Part shown: piece by piece, positions 13,205 through 24,720 of the stretch
How the letters are laid out: every line of letters starts with the position of its first letter
Position numbering within the stretch: position 1 is the stretch's first letter
Assembly (NCBI RefSeq): GCF_902635505.1
Contig: NC_045431.1
Location: 70,172,501-70,236,500 of the forward strand
DNA: 64,000 bases
From: Sarcophilus harrisii
Lineage: Eukaryota; Chordata; Mammalia; Dasyuromorphia; Dasyuridae
Direction of reading: 5' to 3'
The notes under the pieces: generated by a model
The model's input: the letters and a program-made list of their open reading frames with translations, nothing else
What the model was told of the DNA's origin: nothing
The model's database searches: none
Made by a program: the position numbers and the translations under genes

Positions 13205-13600
13205 AGTCATAGAATGGACCTCAAAGGTTATGGTTTCCAACTTTCTCATTTTATAGATGAGAAAACTGAACCTAGAAATAGGACGTGGCCCACAAGAAAG
13301 TGAGAATAAAAAAGAGGAATGGGATAGACAGCAAGGAGATGAGTTTGATTGGAAAAGAGTTTTCACCTTGGGAAGAAAAACTGGAAAGGCATGGTGATGT
13401 CAAATGATGGGAAACATTTACAATAAGATATTGGGTTAGATGATATATGGGGTAGTAATGGGAAAATGTAGATATTTTTGACAGTTGGGGGATCATAGAA
13501 TTTTTGAATATAGAGCTGGAAATGGCTTTAAAGATCACCCAGTATAACTATCTCACTTTGCAGATGAGAAAAGTTGGGTTCTCAGGAGGTTAAGATCAAT
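13205..13600 (-). mobile_element. Two MIR-type fragments
   Basis: Antisense segments at 13205-13290 (catagaatggacctcaaagg) and 13490-13600 (atagagctggaaatggcttt, cagatgagaaaagttgggtt). Confidence 0.5.
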
Positions 13601-13610
13601 CACAATTTAT

Positions 13611-13677
13611 AAGAGAGACAGAGACAGAGACATAGAGACACAGTCAGAGACAGAGACACAGAGACACAGTGAGAGAA
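13611..13677. repeat. (GAGACA)n-like simple repeat
   Basis: Imperfect gagacagagacagagacata units. A GGAA-rich stretch also occurs at 13860-13970. Confidence 0.85.
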
Positions 13678-13694
13678 TTTCAGTCTCTTCATTC

Positions 13695-13805
13695 CAAATT
13701 TCAACAATAATTTAATAAGCCTCATCTATGTGCCAGACGCTATTCTAGATATTGGATTTCTGTTCTCAAGGAACTTACATTCTATCCATGTCATAGGAGG
13801 ATTTT
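13695..13805 (-). mobile_element. MIR-type fragment
   Basis: Antisense: tctatgtgccagacgctatt and tctcaaggaacttacattct. Confidence 0.45.
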
Positions 13806-14069
13806 TCTAACAGTGGCATCCAAGATGCCCTGAGCTTAGAAAACAGTGTGTTTCCTAATAGTAGAAAGGAAAGAAGGAAAAAAAGATTAGTCTTGGTATA
13901 GGGATCCTGACAAAAAGAATGAAGGAAGGAAAGAAGAAAGAATGAAAGAGGAGGGAGGAAGGAATGAATCTAAATGTTCTAACAGAAGAGTAGGTAGCTT
14001 AATTGAAAAGTTATTATAATACATAGTAGGTTAATAATAATTGGTTTAAATTTAAATATTTATAAGAAG

Positions 14070-14250
14070 CAAGGAAGCTAGGTGGCACAATGGATTGAGT
14101 ACTAGACTTGGAGTTAAGAAGATTTGAGTTCAGATTCTTCCTCCAACACTTATGGTGTGTGGCCCTGGGCAAATAACCATTCTCAGCCTGTTTCTTCATC
14201 TATAAAATGGGGGTCATAATAGGCCCTTCCTTGTAGTGTGTATTGATTAG
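14070..14250 (+). mobile_element. tRNA-type SINE
   Basis: Sense: ggaagctaggtggcacaatg, gtgtgtggccctgggcaaat and catctataaaatgggggtca. Confidence 0.78.
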
Positions 14251-14544
14251 TTGACTGTACTGATGTTCAATTTTTTAAGGAAACATTTAATTTTAAAAAG
14301 ATGATTCCAAGATTTTTGATTCTGCAAGTTCGCAAGGATAGAGTTGTCATTGACAGAAATGGAGATTCTGGGGGAAAAATCAACTGGGTGGAAAGGAAGG
14401 AGGAAAAAGATGAGTTAATGGGACATACAAGTAGAAATATTCTTAAGTGGGAAATATGGGATTGGAACTTTGGAAAGAGGTTGTAGCTTTGGGATTCATC
14501 AATGTGAGAGTGATAAGATTTTGGGTCAGGAGAAGCTTGATTTC

Positions 14545-14745
14545 TCTAAAACAGGGATTCACAAAATGTGATCTGAGGACTTTGAAGTCTACAAAGTCAA
14601 AACATTTCTTATATTAATACTGATGAAACTTTTAATTTCTAATATGGCAAATGTTCCTAAATATAACCCATATAAACAAAGTTCTTTGGAGTCCTCAATA
14701 ATTTTTAAGAATATAAAGGGATCCTGAGTCCAAGAAGTTTGCTCA
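14545..14745 (+). mobile_element. Possible hAT-type fragment
   Basis: acagggattcacaaaatgtg and aagggatcctgagtccaaga resemble opposite ends of a small hAT; family not resolved. Confidence 0.35.
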
Positions 14746-14869
14746 AAAGGATTCAGTGTGAAGAGTGATAACCGAAGAGCGAAAATAAAAACTAAACAGG
14801 TTAGGAATGGGAAAAACTAACAAATGAATCAAAAAAAGTGAAGTGAGAGAGATAGGAGCTAATCCAAGA

Positions 14870-15265
14870 TAGCATAAAAGATTTTCCAGAAGTGGAGAAG
14901 ATACCAAAAGAAGTGAACAGAACCAGGAGAGCATTGTGTACACAGTAACAGTAACATTAGGCAATGATCAATATAATAGACTTAGCTCTTCTCAGCAATA
15001 TAATGATCCAAGACAATTCTAAAGGTCTCATAATGGAAAATGTTATCCACATCCAGAGAAAGAATTGATATGGAGTCTGATTGTGAATCAAAATACACTA
15101 TTTTCACTTATTTTTTTCTTGTGTTTTTTTTCCCTTTCACAACATGACTAGTATGGAAATATGTTTTATGTGATTGCATATATGTAACATATCAAATTGC
15201 TTACCGTTTTAGGGAAGGGAAGGAGAGAAAATTTAGAACTCAATTTTTTTTGAAGTGAATGTAAA
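14870..15265 (+). mobile_element. L1 3' end
   Basis: Sense: gaagtgaacagaaccaggag, gtacacagtaacagtaacat, ggaaaatgttatccacatcc, then a T-rich segment and tggaaatatgttttatgtg. Matches the 3' parts of the L1s at 26040-26500 and 26580-26880. Confidence 0.75.
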
Positions 15266-15409
15266 AATACTATTGAAAGAATGAGGGAACAATTGGATGA
15301 AATTCTGGAAAGATTTTGTTGCTTGTAATTAGATGTGAATTCTATTTGAATTGTTAATCACTCCCATTGATTTTGGATATATTCTAATGTATTAAAAAGT
15401 AACTTCTTG

Positions 15410-15577
15410 GGCAGGTACGTAGCAGAGTCGATAAAGCACTGGCCCTGAAGTCAGGAGGACCTGACCTCAAATTTAGCCTCAAACACTTCCTAGCTGTGTG
15501 ACCCTGGGCAAGTCCCATTAACTCCAACTGTCTCACCAAAAACAACAACAAAAACCCCAAACCCTCTTCCTCTCTCT
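15410..15577 (+). mobile_element. tRNA-type SINE with target duplication
   Basis: Sense: ctgaagtcaggaggacctga and agctgtgtgaccctgggcaa, ending in an A/C-rich tail. Flanks aaaaagtaacttct and aaaaaactaacttct look like the target duplication. Confidence 0.85.
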
Positions 15578-15749
15578 AAAAAACTAACTTCTAACTATAA
15601 AAAAATGCAGAAGCAAAGGAGTGAGTATAGAGAGCAATAAGAGAAAGAAATGCTCAGGAATAGGTGAACAGCCTAGAAAAAGTTTTTGGTATCATGTAGA
15701 CAGAGTTATTATCTTTGATGGTTTTTAATTTGTCATCAATATTATTACT

Positions 15750-16085
15750 TTACTTTCTCTCTATGCCTTCCATGATCTAGACACAATAGCCTTCTTGCTG
15801 TTCTTCACACAGGACATATCATCCTCGACCATTTTTCCCTGGACTACCCCCCTCTTCTTTCTCTTGCTCTTCATGTCTATTTCCTGCCCTCCTCTTCTTC
15901 AAGTCCCACCTTCTGCAAAAAGCTTTCCCCCCAGTTTTCCTTTATCTTAATGCCTTCCCTCTGAGATGAACTGCAATTTATCCTGTATATAGCTTCTTTG
16001 TTTTAGCTCTCAGACTCCTTGAGAGTGGGGACTGTCTTTGCCTTCTTTTTATCTATAGCATGGCACATAGTAGGTGAGTAATAAA
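15750..16085 (+). mobile_element. L2 3' end
   Basis: ccaccttctgcaaaaagctt, gactccttgagagtggggac and ggcacatagtaggtgagtaa mark the L2 3' terminus. Confidence 0.7.
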
Positions 16086-16104
16086 TAAATATTATCCTCA
16101 AACT

Positions 16105-16290
16105 CATAAATATAGAGTACTATAAAGTTTGCAGAATGTACCAATATTATATGATCTTTATAACAACCCTGTGAAGTAATAATACCAAATTCAAGTTATC
16201 ATTTTCTTCTTTATCTAAACCAAGGAAGCTAAGGCACAGAATGGCTTGTGGACTTACCCAGGATCTTATATTGATACACGAAGCTTTTCA
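16105..16290 (-). mobile_element. MIR-type SINE
   Basis: Antisense: aagtttgcagaatgtaccaa, caaccctgtgaagtaataat and gaagctaaggcacagaatgg. Confidence 0.5.
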
Positions 16291-16764
16291 TCCACTGGTA
16301 TCCCAGACCAGACCCTAAAATTCTTTATTAGGAAGAAATGTTTATCTCACCCTTTTGTATCACAGAAATCTTGAACCAGGACTAGGGTAATGATAGTGCT
16401 GATGAATTACTAAGTACCCTTAAGAAAATAAATCAGCCCATTGTATCTAACAGAATATGCCTCTTTCTCCACCAGTGGTACATCAGGTCTCTCTAGAGGA
16501 CAGAGCTAGTTTTCCTCATTAATCTCCTGGAGTAAAGATTGGCTACCAATAACGCTTAATTAGTAAATGTTTGTTGAAGTAGAAGCTGAAATAAAACTAG
16601 TCTGGAAGCAGGGTGAAAACATCATTTCCAATTCTAAAATTATATTTAACAATCTGGAGAGTTTCCAGTGAGCAATTCAGCAGTACTGAAACAAACTGGA
16701 TATCTACAAAGACCTGGCAATCTTAGATCTTTAGACATAGCAGGTCATTCATAGTAAATGGACT

Positions 16765-17000
16765 TGGTGTCAGGGAACCTGGACCCAAAGCCCCCTTATA
16801 CTCCTTATCAACTGTGTGTCTCCACGCAAAACATTTGATCTCTCTAAGCCTCAATTGTCTTATCCTTAAAATCGGGATGATAATACCTATACTACCTGCC
16901 TCCCAAGGTAGCAAAGTGCAAAATGGGTTGAAGTCTGTTATGCATTTGACTGATTTTAAAGTGCCACATGATTGGGAGATAATATTGTTATTGTCATAAT
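16765..17000 (+). mobile_element. MIR-type SINE
   Basis: Sense: gtcagggaacctggacccaa, ctctaagcctcaattgtctt and taaaatcgggatgataatac. Confidence 0.55.
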
Positions 17001-17664
17001 CCCAAGGTCATATCTTCCTGTTCACAATTCTTGTAACGTTCTTTGTGTCTTACATTCTTCCAGGAAGACAAGGGGATCAGGAAATGGTCCTCCAGCTCGG
17101 AGATTAGCCAGAGTTCAGTGCCGAGGAGCCAGGATTAAGGCCAGATCCTGTGGGCACAAGGAAGGCCATGTACCAAGAAGAATATTGGGTTTATTAGCTG
17201 CAATTTAGCTTGAGTCCAATATAATATATCTTATCCCAGGAGTTGTTTCGGGGGGTTTATTTCAAGAGCAAATGACATTTCCTCCTTTAGAAGTAGCCAC
17301 AGTTTTCTCTAGGACCCATCTCCACTGGAGATTGATATAAATTAAAAGTCATCTTCAGTCCTGGAGGAAAGCTGGAAAACAATAGCATTTATATATAGTG
17401 CAATTTAGGGTTTGCAAAGCACTTCACTTATTTTATTTGATTCTCTTGTAAACAGGATTTGAAGGAGAAAGGGTATCATGTTCTCCTAACAACTTTGCTC
17501 ACTTTGAATTTGGGGAACTTCCAATCTTATTTCTACGTGCAACCAACAACCTTGAGGACAGATAATGTCCCAGTCCTTCCTTCCCTACCTCCTGCTTTGT
17601 TCTGGGAGACCCTTACTTCGTGCCACTTTGTGGTTTTTGTCCTGATAGATGACACCATGGGATG

Positions 17665-17790
17665 AGATGATTCTGGGTGTATTAGAAAGAAAACTGACCT
17701 CAGAGTCACATATCATCTGGAATCCTGACTTGAATTCTTATCCAAGTCTCTTCCTGATCTGAGATATTCTGGTAATTAAAGAACCTAAAG
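17665..17790 (+). mobile_element. MIR/SINE-type fragment
   Basis: Sense, diverged: actgacctcagagtcacata and tggaatcctgacttgaattc. Confidence 0.4.
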
Positions 17791-17879
17791 CATGGGGCAG
17801 ATTTGCCTCACCCCCTTTAAATGCTTCCTGACCACTCTGAAACTTTCACTTTTGTTATTGTCTTAAAAAACTGTGCCTT

Positions 17880-18605
17880 GTTCTGATCCCTCTTGATTGT
17901 ATCCTTCACTTCTAGTCGATACAGTAATTTTATATGTATACAGTAAAGGGGCAACAGCAGCAAACAATATGGCAAAGGGGTACCTGGAGGTCATATACAA
18001 ACCTTTCCAAAGATCAAAGGAGCAGGATTTGCAAATTGTATCATAGATTAACCCAAATTCCCATCCTGCTGCTATGTGTTGAATCAGCAGAAACCATCTC
18101 GCTGCTGCTCTCAGACTTCTGGTTCTGTGACATAAAGTTCAGACAAATCCCAGACCTCCACAACTCCAGACTAGCAGAACATCAAAAAGCTGCTGATTGC
18201 TTCAAGATGATGACTTCCACATTATAGCAATACCTTTGAGATGATTTAGATATATTAATGAACTAACTCCAAGATGTCACATTTAGGAATTGGTCTGTTT
18301 CTCCCCAAATCCTATAAAAATAAGACCCCAAGCTTCTTTCTCTCTCACCCAAACCTGAGCATTTGTCCATCTCCAGGGGTTTGTGCTGTGTGTTTCTAAT
18401 TCCAATTTGTGGGGTTTTAAGTGACTCGACCTTCATCCTTTTCCTCATGCTTCCTGCCTCCTTTGACCATATCATTCAATGATCCTGGCAACATCAGCCC
18501 TCTATATCCATCTCTCACTCCCTTTGTGGTAATTAATATCTGATCACCATCTTTTTATCTCTGCCAACCATGATCTTTCTTAGCCAATATTCAAAAAACT
18601 GGGTC
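17880..18605 (+). other. Unclassified sequence, faintly LTR-like
   Basis: Just upstream of the full-length L1. It has a TATA-like tataaaaataagaccccaag at about 18313 followed by a pyrimidine-rich stretch, as in some solo LTRs, but no end repeats or family could be recognised. Confidence 0.2.
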
Positions 18606-19120
18606 GTCGAAATTAATGATCAGAGTTCCGAGGGTGGAGTGAAGCCTGGAAGCTGCTCAATCCCAGTTTCCCACAAAAGCACATGAAACCAAGTCTCTGA
18701 ACAGAGTCTGATGGAATAAAACCATTTTCCAGCTCAAGATAGACTATAAGGGCTTCAGAGGTGTTTAACCCAGATCAGATAGACTCTAGGAAAACCAGTG
18801 AGATGGTCTTAAGCAGATCAACAACTGAGAACCCCTGATCCTGGCTCAGTAACAGAGCCAAACCGATGGGGTGGCCTTCAGTAGGCAAATTGTCAGCCTG
18901 GGAAGCCAGACTGTTGCCTGGAGAGAGGAGGCAGGGCTTCCCCATGATGTGAACAAGACAATAGAAGGAGGGAGGCTCCTGTGCTCAAAGCCAAGGCTCA
19001 GAACTGCACAAGAAACATGACTTGGTACTCCCCAGGAGCAGAGCTCTACTGTAATAGGCACAAAATGGGGGGGGGGGGGAAAGAGAAAAAAAGAAAATGA
19101 GCAAGAAATAGAAAAGAACT

Positions 19121-19956
19121 TTGACCATAGAAAACTACCATGCTGAGAAGAAAGACCAAAACACCAACTCAGAAGAGGACAAAATGTCCACAATGGAAAT
19201 CTTAAAGAGTGATATGAATTGGTCTCAAGCCCAAAGAACCTTCATGGAAGTGCTCATAAAAGATTTTACAAGGCAAATAATAGAGGTAGAAGAAAAATTG
19301 GGAGAAGAAAGAGGTATGCAAGAAAGAGTCAATAGCTTGGAAAAGGAAGGACAAGAATTGACTGAAGAAGGCAATTCCTTTCAAAATGCAATTGGCCAAA
19401 TGCAAAAAAAAAGTCTAGTGGGGAAAAACACTTTGAAATGTAGAATTAATCAAATGGGAAAGAGATTTAAAAGCTAACTGAAGAAAATTACACATTAAAA
19501 ACTAGAATTGTGCAAATGGAAGCTAATGATTCTACAAGACATCAAGAATCAGTCAAACTAAAAAGAATAAAAAAAATTGGAGAAAATAATGTAAAATACC
19601 TCAATGGAAAAACAGCCAATCTGGAAAACAGATCCAAGAGAGAAAAGTTAAAATTATTGGTCTACTTCAAGGCCATGACCAAAAAAAGAGCCTGGATTGC
19701 ATTCTTCAAGGACATCATCAAGGAGAACGATGCTGATATACTGGAATCAGAGAACAAAATAGTCATTGAAAATAATCCACTGGGAAAGAGATCCCCAGGG
19801 AAAACATCAAGAAACATTGTTATAAAACTTCAGAATTCTCATCTCAAGGAAAATAATACAAGCTTCCAGGCAAAAACAATTCTTGAATATCAAGTAGCAA
19901 CAGTCAAAATTAGCCTGGATCTGGCAGCTTCTCCAATAAAGGATTGGAGGGTCTGA
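19121..19956 (+). pseudogene. L1 ORF1 remains
   Basis: Two readable blocks show a Lys/Glu-rich coiled-coil type sequence (VNSLEKEGQELTEEGNSFQN) and then a segment resembling the ORF1 RNA-binding region (SPGKTSRNIVIKLQNS). A frameshift between them (about 19475-19510) and stops break the frame. In an intact L1 this protein binds the L1 RNA. It belongs to the L1 at 18624-26894. Confidence 0.7.
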
Positions 19957-20729
19957 AATATAATATTCCAAAAGACAAAGCACCTGGATTACAACCAAAA
20001 ATCAACTACCCAGTGAGATTGAGCATCATTTTTCAGGAGGGAAGATGGATCTTCAATGAAGTGAGAAACTTTCAATTTCTTTTGACAAAAATAGAAGTAA
20101 ACAGAAAATTTGATCTTCAAACACAGGATTGAAATAGATTGAAATTGTTTTTATACTTATATGGGAAAATGATCTCTGTAACTCTTGAGAACTGTATTGG
20201 GACACTTAGAGGGGACATACATGGGCAAGAGGATATGGATATGAATGGACTCTGATATGATGATATCAAAGAAAAAGACATTAAGAAGTGGAAAAAAGAT
20301 TGTACAGGGAGAAGAGAAAAGGGGATATAAAAACGAGATAAATTAGAACAAATGAAGAGGCACAAAGATCTATTACAATAGAAGGAAAGAAGAGAGGAGA
20401 GATGAGTATTGTCTGAAGCTTAATCTTGTCATTTTGGGCTCAGAGTAGTAGCATGTTCACTCAGTTGTGTGTAGAAATTTATCTTACCCTATGAGGAAGT
20501 AGGAGAAAAAAGGGAGGATAAAAACTAGAAGAAAAAGGGGTAAGAGAAGGTGGAGAGATGATAAAAGGGAGGCAGGTTGAGGGTGGAGTGGGTTAGAAAC
20601 AAAATATTACTAAGGAAAGGAGAGGATGAAAAGAGAACAAATATATATATATATATTATTTATATTGTGCATATATATATATACACACACTACAGAGGAG
20701 AAAAAAATAGGATGGAGGGAAATGCACAC

Positions 20730-23700
20730 AGCTGATAATCATAACTGTGAATGTGAATGGGCTGAACTCTCCCATAAAATAGAAGTGAATAGCAGAGTGG
20801 ATTAAACAACAATCCTACACTATGTTGTTTATAAGCAATCTGTTTGAAACAGAGATACATAGAGAGTAAAAGTAAAAGGGTGGAATAGAATTTACTATGC
20901 TTCAGCCAAAACAAAAAATGCAGGTAGCAAATAGATCTAATTAAAAGAGATAAGAAAGGAAACTGCATTTTGTTGAGGGGATACCATAGATAATGAAGGC
21001 ATTGTTGATTTAAAATGTATATGCACCAAGTGGTACAGCATCCAAATTCTTAGAAAAGTTAAGTCAGTTATAGGAAGAAAGAGATGACAAAACTATATTA
21101 CTGGACGACTTCAATGTCTTCCTCTCAGAATTAGATAAATCTTAGCCACAAAATAAACCAGAAAGAAACTAGGGAAGTTAATAGAATCCTAGAAAAAATC
21201 AGAGATGATAGATCTCTGGAGAAAATTTAATAGGGACAGAAAGAAATACACCTTTTTCTTAACAGTACATGGCATCTACACAAAAACTGATTGTGTATTA
21301 GGGCATAAAAACCTCACAAATGCATAAAGGCAGAAATAGTAAATGCTTCTTTTTCAGACCATGATGCAATAAAAAATTACATTCAATAAATTTTCCTATT
21401 CAATAAATAGGAAAAGATAGATTAAAAACCAATTGGAAATTAAATAATCTAATTATAAAAATGAGTGGATCAGAAATTAAACAATATAATCATAAAAATA
21501 AGTCGCGGCAGCTAAGTGGTGCAATGAATAGAGCACTAGCCTTGAAGTCAGGAAGACCTGAAATCAAATCTGGCCTCAGAGACTTAACACTTCCTAGCTG
21601 TGTGACCCTGGGCAAGTCATTTAACCCCAATTGCCTCAGGGAAAAAAAAAAGAAAAGAAAAAAATGAGTCTATCAAAGAACAAATCATAGAAACAATAAT
21701 TTCATCCAAGAGAATGAATCAATGAGTCAACATATCAATACCTATGGGATGGAGCTAAGACAGTTTTTAGGGGAAATTTTATATCTTTAAATTGTTATAT
21801 GAATAAAATAAAGAGAATATCAATGAATTGAGCATGCAAGTAAAAAAAGCTAGAAAAAGAACAAATTAACCTTCCCAATTAAATGCCAAACTAGAAATTC
21901 TGAAACTCAAAGGAAAGATTAATAAAGTTGAAATTAAGAAATTATTCAACTAATTAATAAAACTAAGTATTGCTTTTATGAAAAAACCCCAACAAAATAA
22001 ACTTTTGGTTAATTTTATTAGAAAAATGAAAGAGAAAAACAAATTAACAGCATCAAAAATGAAAAGGGTGAACTTAACCACCAATGAAGAAATTAAAGCA
22101 ATAATTATGAGTTATTTTGCCAAACTTTATGCCAACAAATCTGATAATCTAATTGAAATGGATGTCTATTTGCAAATATATAAATTGCCCAGATTAACAG
22201 AAGAGGAAATAAATTACTTAAATGATCTCATTTTAGAAAAAAAATTGAACAATCCAACAACGAATTTTCTAAGAAAAATCAGATGCATTTACAAATGAAT
22301 TCTATCAAACTTGTAAAGGACAAGTAATTCCAATACTATGTAGACTGTTTGGAAAAATAGGTAAAGAAATTGTTCCGCCAAATTTCTTCTATGACACAGA
22401 TATGGTACTATACCTAAATCAGGAAGAGCCAAAACAGAGAGAGAAAATTACAGACAAATCTCCCTAATGAATATTGATGCAAAATTTTTAATTAAAATAT
22501 TAGCAAGGAGATTACAACAATTTATCAGCAAGATAATACACTTATGTCCAAGTGAGATTTATACTAGGAATGGAGATCTGGTTCAATATCAGGAAAAATA
22601 TTGCCATAATAGACTGTATCAATAATAAAATTGAGACATAAATTAGCACCCATTCCTATTAAAACACTAAAGAGCATAAGAATAAAAGGAGTTTTCCTTA
22701 AAATGATAGGCAGCATCTATCAGCAAGCATTATAAGTAATGGGGAAAAGCTGGCTGCATTCTCAATAAAATGAGGGATGAAACAAGGATGGTCATCACCA
22801 TTATTCTTCAATATTGTACTAGAAATGTTGGCTTTAGAAGTAAGAAAAAAAGAAATTAAAGGAATTAGATTAGCCAATGAGGATATAACACTATCATTCT
22901 TTGCAAATGATATGATGGTATACTTAGAGTTCTAGAGAATCATCCAAAAACCAACTAGAAACAATTAACAACTTTAGCAAAGTCGTAGTATATAAAATAA
23001 ACTCATACAAATATCAGCATTTTTTTTATTATAACAAGGGCCACCAGCAAGAGATAGAAAGAGAAATTCCACTTAAAACTGCTGTAGACAAAATAAAATA
23101 TTTGGGTATCTACTTGCTAAGACAACCCAGGAACTATATAAACACAATTACTTTTCATACAAAGTCAGATCTAAACAATTGGAAAAAAAATTGTTCATGG
23201 GTAGGCTAAGCTAATATAATAAAAATGGCAATTCTATCTAAATTGATCTACTTGATCAGTACCACACCAATCAAACTGCCAAAAAAATTTTTATAGAGCT
23301 AGAAAAAAAGAAAATTCATTTGGAAGAACAAAAGATCAAAAACATCAAGGGAATTAATGAAAAAAAAATTACAAAGGACAGTGGTCTAGCAGTACCAGAT
23401 AGAAAACACTATTATAAAGCAGCTGTCATCATAAATATATGGTACTGGCTAAGAAATAGAGTAGTAGATCAGTGGAATAGATTAGATACACAAGACAATG
23501 GTAATCACTGACTATAGTAGTCCAGTATTTGATAAACCCCCAAACTCCAGCTTCTGGGATAGGAACTCCCTATTTCACAAAAATTGCTGGGGAGACTGGA
23601 AAATATGTAAAACTCAGCATAGACCTACATCTCATGTTCCATACCAAAATAAGATCAAAATGGGTACATGATTAGAGTGTAATGGGTAATACCATAAGCA

Positions 23701-24436
23701 AATTAGGAGAGCAAGGGATAGTTTACTTATCAAATCTTTGGAGAAGGGAGGAATTTATGGCCAAAGAACTGGAGAACTTTATGAATGCAAAATAGACAAC
23801 TTGGATTACATTAAATTAGAAAGTTTTTGCACAAACAAAACCAATAAAAACAAGATTAAAAGGGAAACACAAAGCTGGGAAAAATCTTTACAGCTAATGT
23901 TTCTGATAAAGGCCTCATTTCTAAAATAAAGAACTGTCAAATTTATAATAATGCAAGTCATTACTCACTTGAGAAATGGTCAAAGGATATAAACAGACAA
24001 TTTTCAGATGAAGAAATTAAAGTATAGTCAGATGAAAAAATGCTCTAAATCACTTGATTAAAGAAATGCAAATCAAAACAATACTGAGGTACACTTCACA
24101 CCTCTCAGATTGATTAAGATGACAGGAAAAGATAATGATGACTGTTGGAGGGGATGTGGGAAAACTGGAACACTAAATGCACTGTTGTGAAATTGTGAAA
24201 TTATCCAACCATTTTGCAAAGCAATTTGGAACTATGTCCAAAGGACTATATAACTCTGAATATTTTTGATCCAGCTGTATCCCAAGGAAATCATAGAGGG
24301 AAAAGGACCCACATGTACAAAAATGTTTGTAGCAGCTCTTTTTGTGGTAGCAAAGAACTGGAAAACTATTGCCCATCAGTTGGGGAATGGGTGAATAAGT
24401 TATAGTTTATGAAAGTAATGCAATATTATTCTATAA
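20730..24436 (+). pseudogene. L1 ORF2 remains (endonuclease and reverse transcriptase)
   Basis: Degenerate reading includes an endonuclease start (ITVNVNGLNSPIK-like at 20740), a YTFFLTVHGIYTKTDCVLGH-like block near 21250, a linker at 21978-22298 (FAKLYANKSDNLIEMD, LPRLTEEEINYLN), reverse-transcriptase blocks over 22300-23500 and the C-terminal region to 24436. Many stops and frameshifts; a SINE interrupts it near 21490. The 3' remainder of the L1 resumes after the chimera at about 26515. Confidence 0.8.
21492..21662 (+). mobile_element. tRNA-derived marsupial SINE in L1 ORF2
   Basis: Reads gcagctaagtggtgcaatg at its head, cctagctgtgtgaccctggg in the core and an A/G-rich tail. Flanks aaaaataagtc and aaaaatgagtct look like the target duplication. 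Confidence 0.88.
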
Positions 24437-24449
24437 AAATCATGAACAA

Positions 24450-24556
24450 GTGCTTGCTTTGGCAGCACTTATATTAAAATTAGATTGATAAAGGGAAGAT
24501 TAACATGACTCTTGTGCAAAGATGACATGCAAATTCATGAAGCGATCCATATTTTT
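24450..24556 (+). pseudogene. U6 snRNA retrocopy (5' half of a U6-L1 chimera)
   Basis: All 107 positions of U6 are represented, from gtgcttgctttggcagcac to gatccatattttt, with roughly a dozen or more substitutions. The ACAGAGA box is changed (aaaggga), and no upstream snRNA promoter elements can be expected because the flank is L1 sequence. It is joined in the same orientation to an L1 3' segment, the known product of L1 reverse transcriptase switching template from L1 RNA to U6 RNA. Confidence 0.92.
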
Positions 24557-24560
24557 AAAA

Positions 24561-24706
24561 ATTTTTTTTGCTGAGGCAATTGGGGTTAAAATTGGGGTTG
24601 AGTGAGTTGTCCAGGGTCCCACAGCTAGGAAATATGTCTGAGGTCAGACTCGGGTCCTCCTGATTTCAAGGCTAGTGCTCTATCTACTGCATTGCCTACC
24701 TCTGCC
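24561..24706 (-). mobile_element. tRNA-derived SINE inserted at the U6-L1 junction
   Basis: Antisense SINE (tttttttgctgaggcaattg .. cactgcattgcctacctctg) flanked by a perfect 14-bp duplication, ccatatttttaaaa, at 24547-24560 and 24707-24720. It is younger than the chimera it interrupts. Confidence 0.9.
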
Positions 24707-24720
24707 CCATATTTTTAAAA

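Noticed and set aside
17880-18605. Solo LTR
   Set aside because: A TATA-like box and a pyrimidine stretch alone are not enough; no terminal repeats or recognised family.
24450-24556. Functional U6 gene
   Set aside because: Many substitutions including the ACAGAGA box, flanked by a retrotransposition duplication and lying in L1 sequence.
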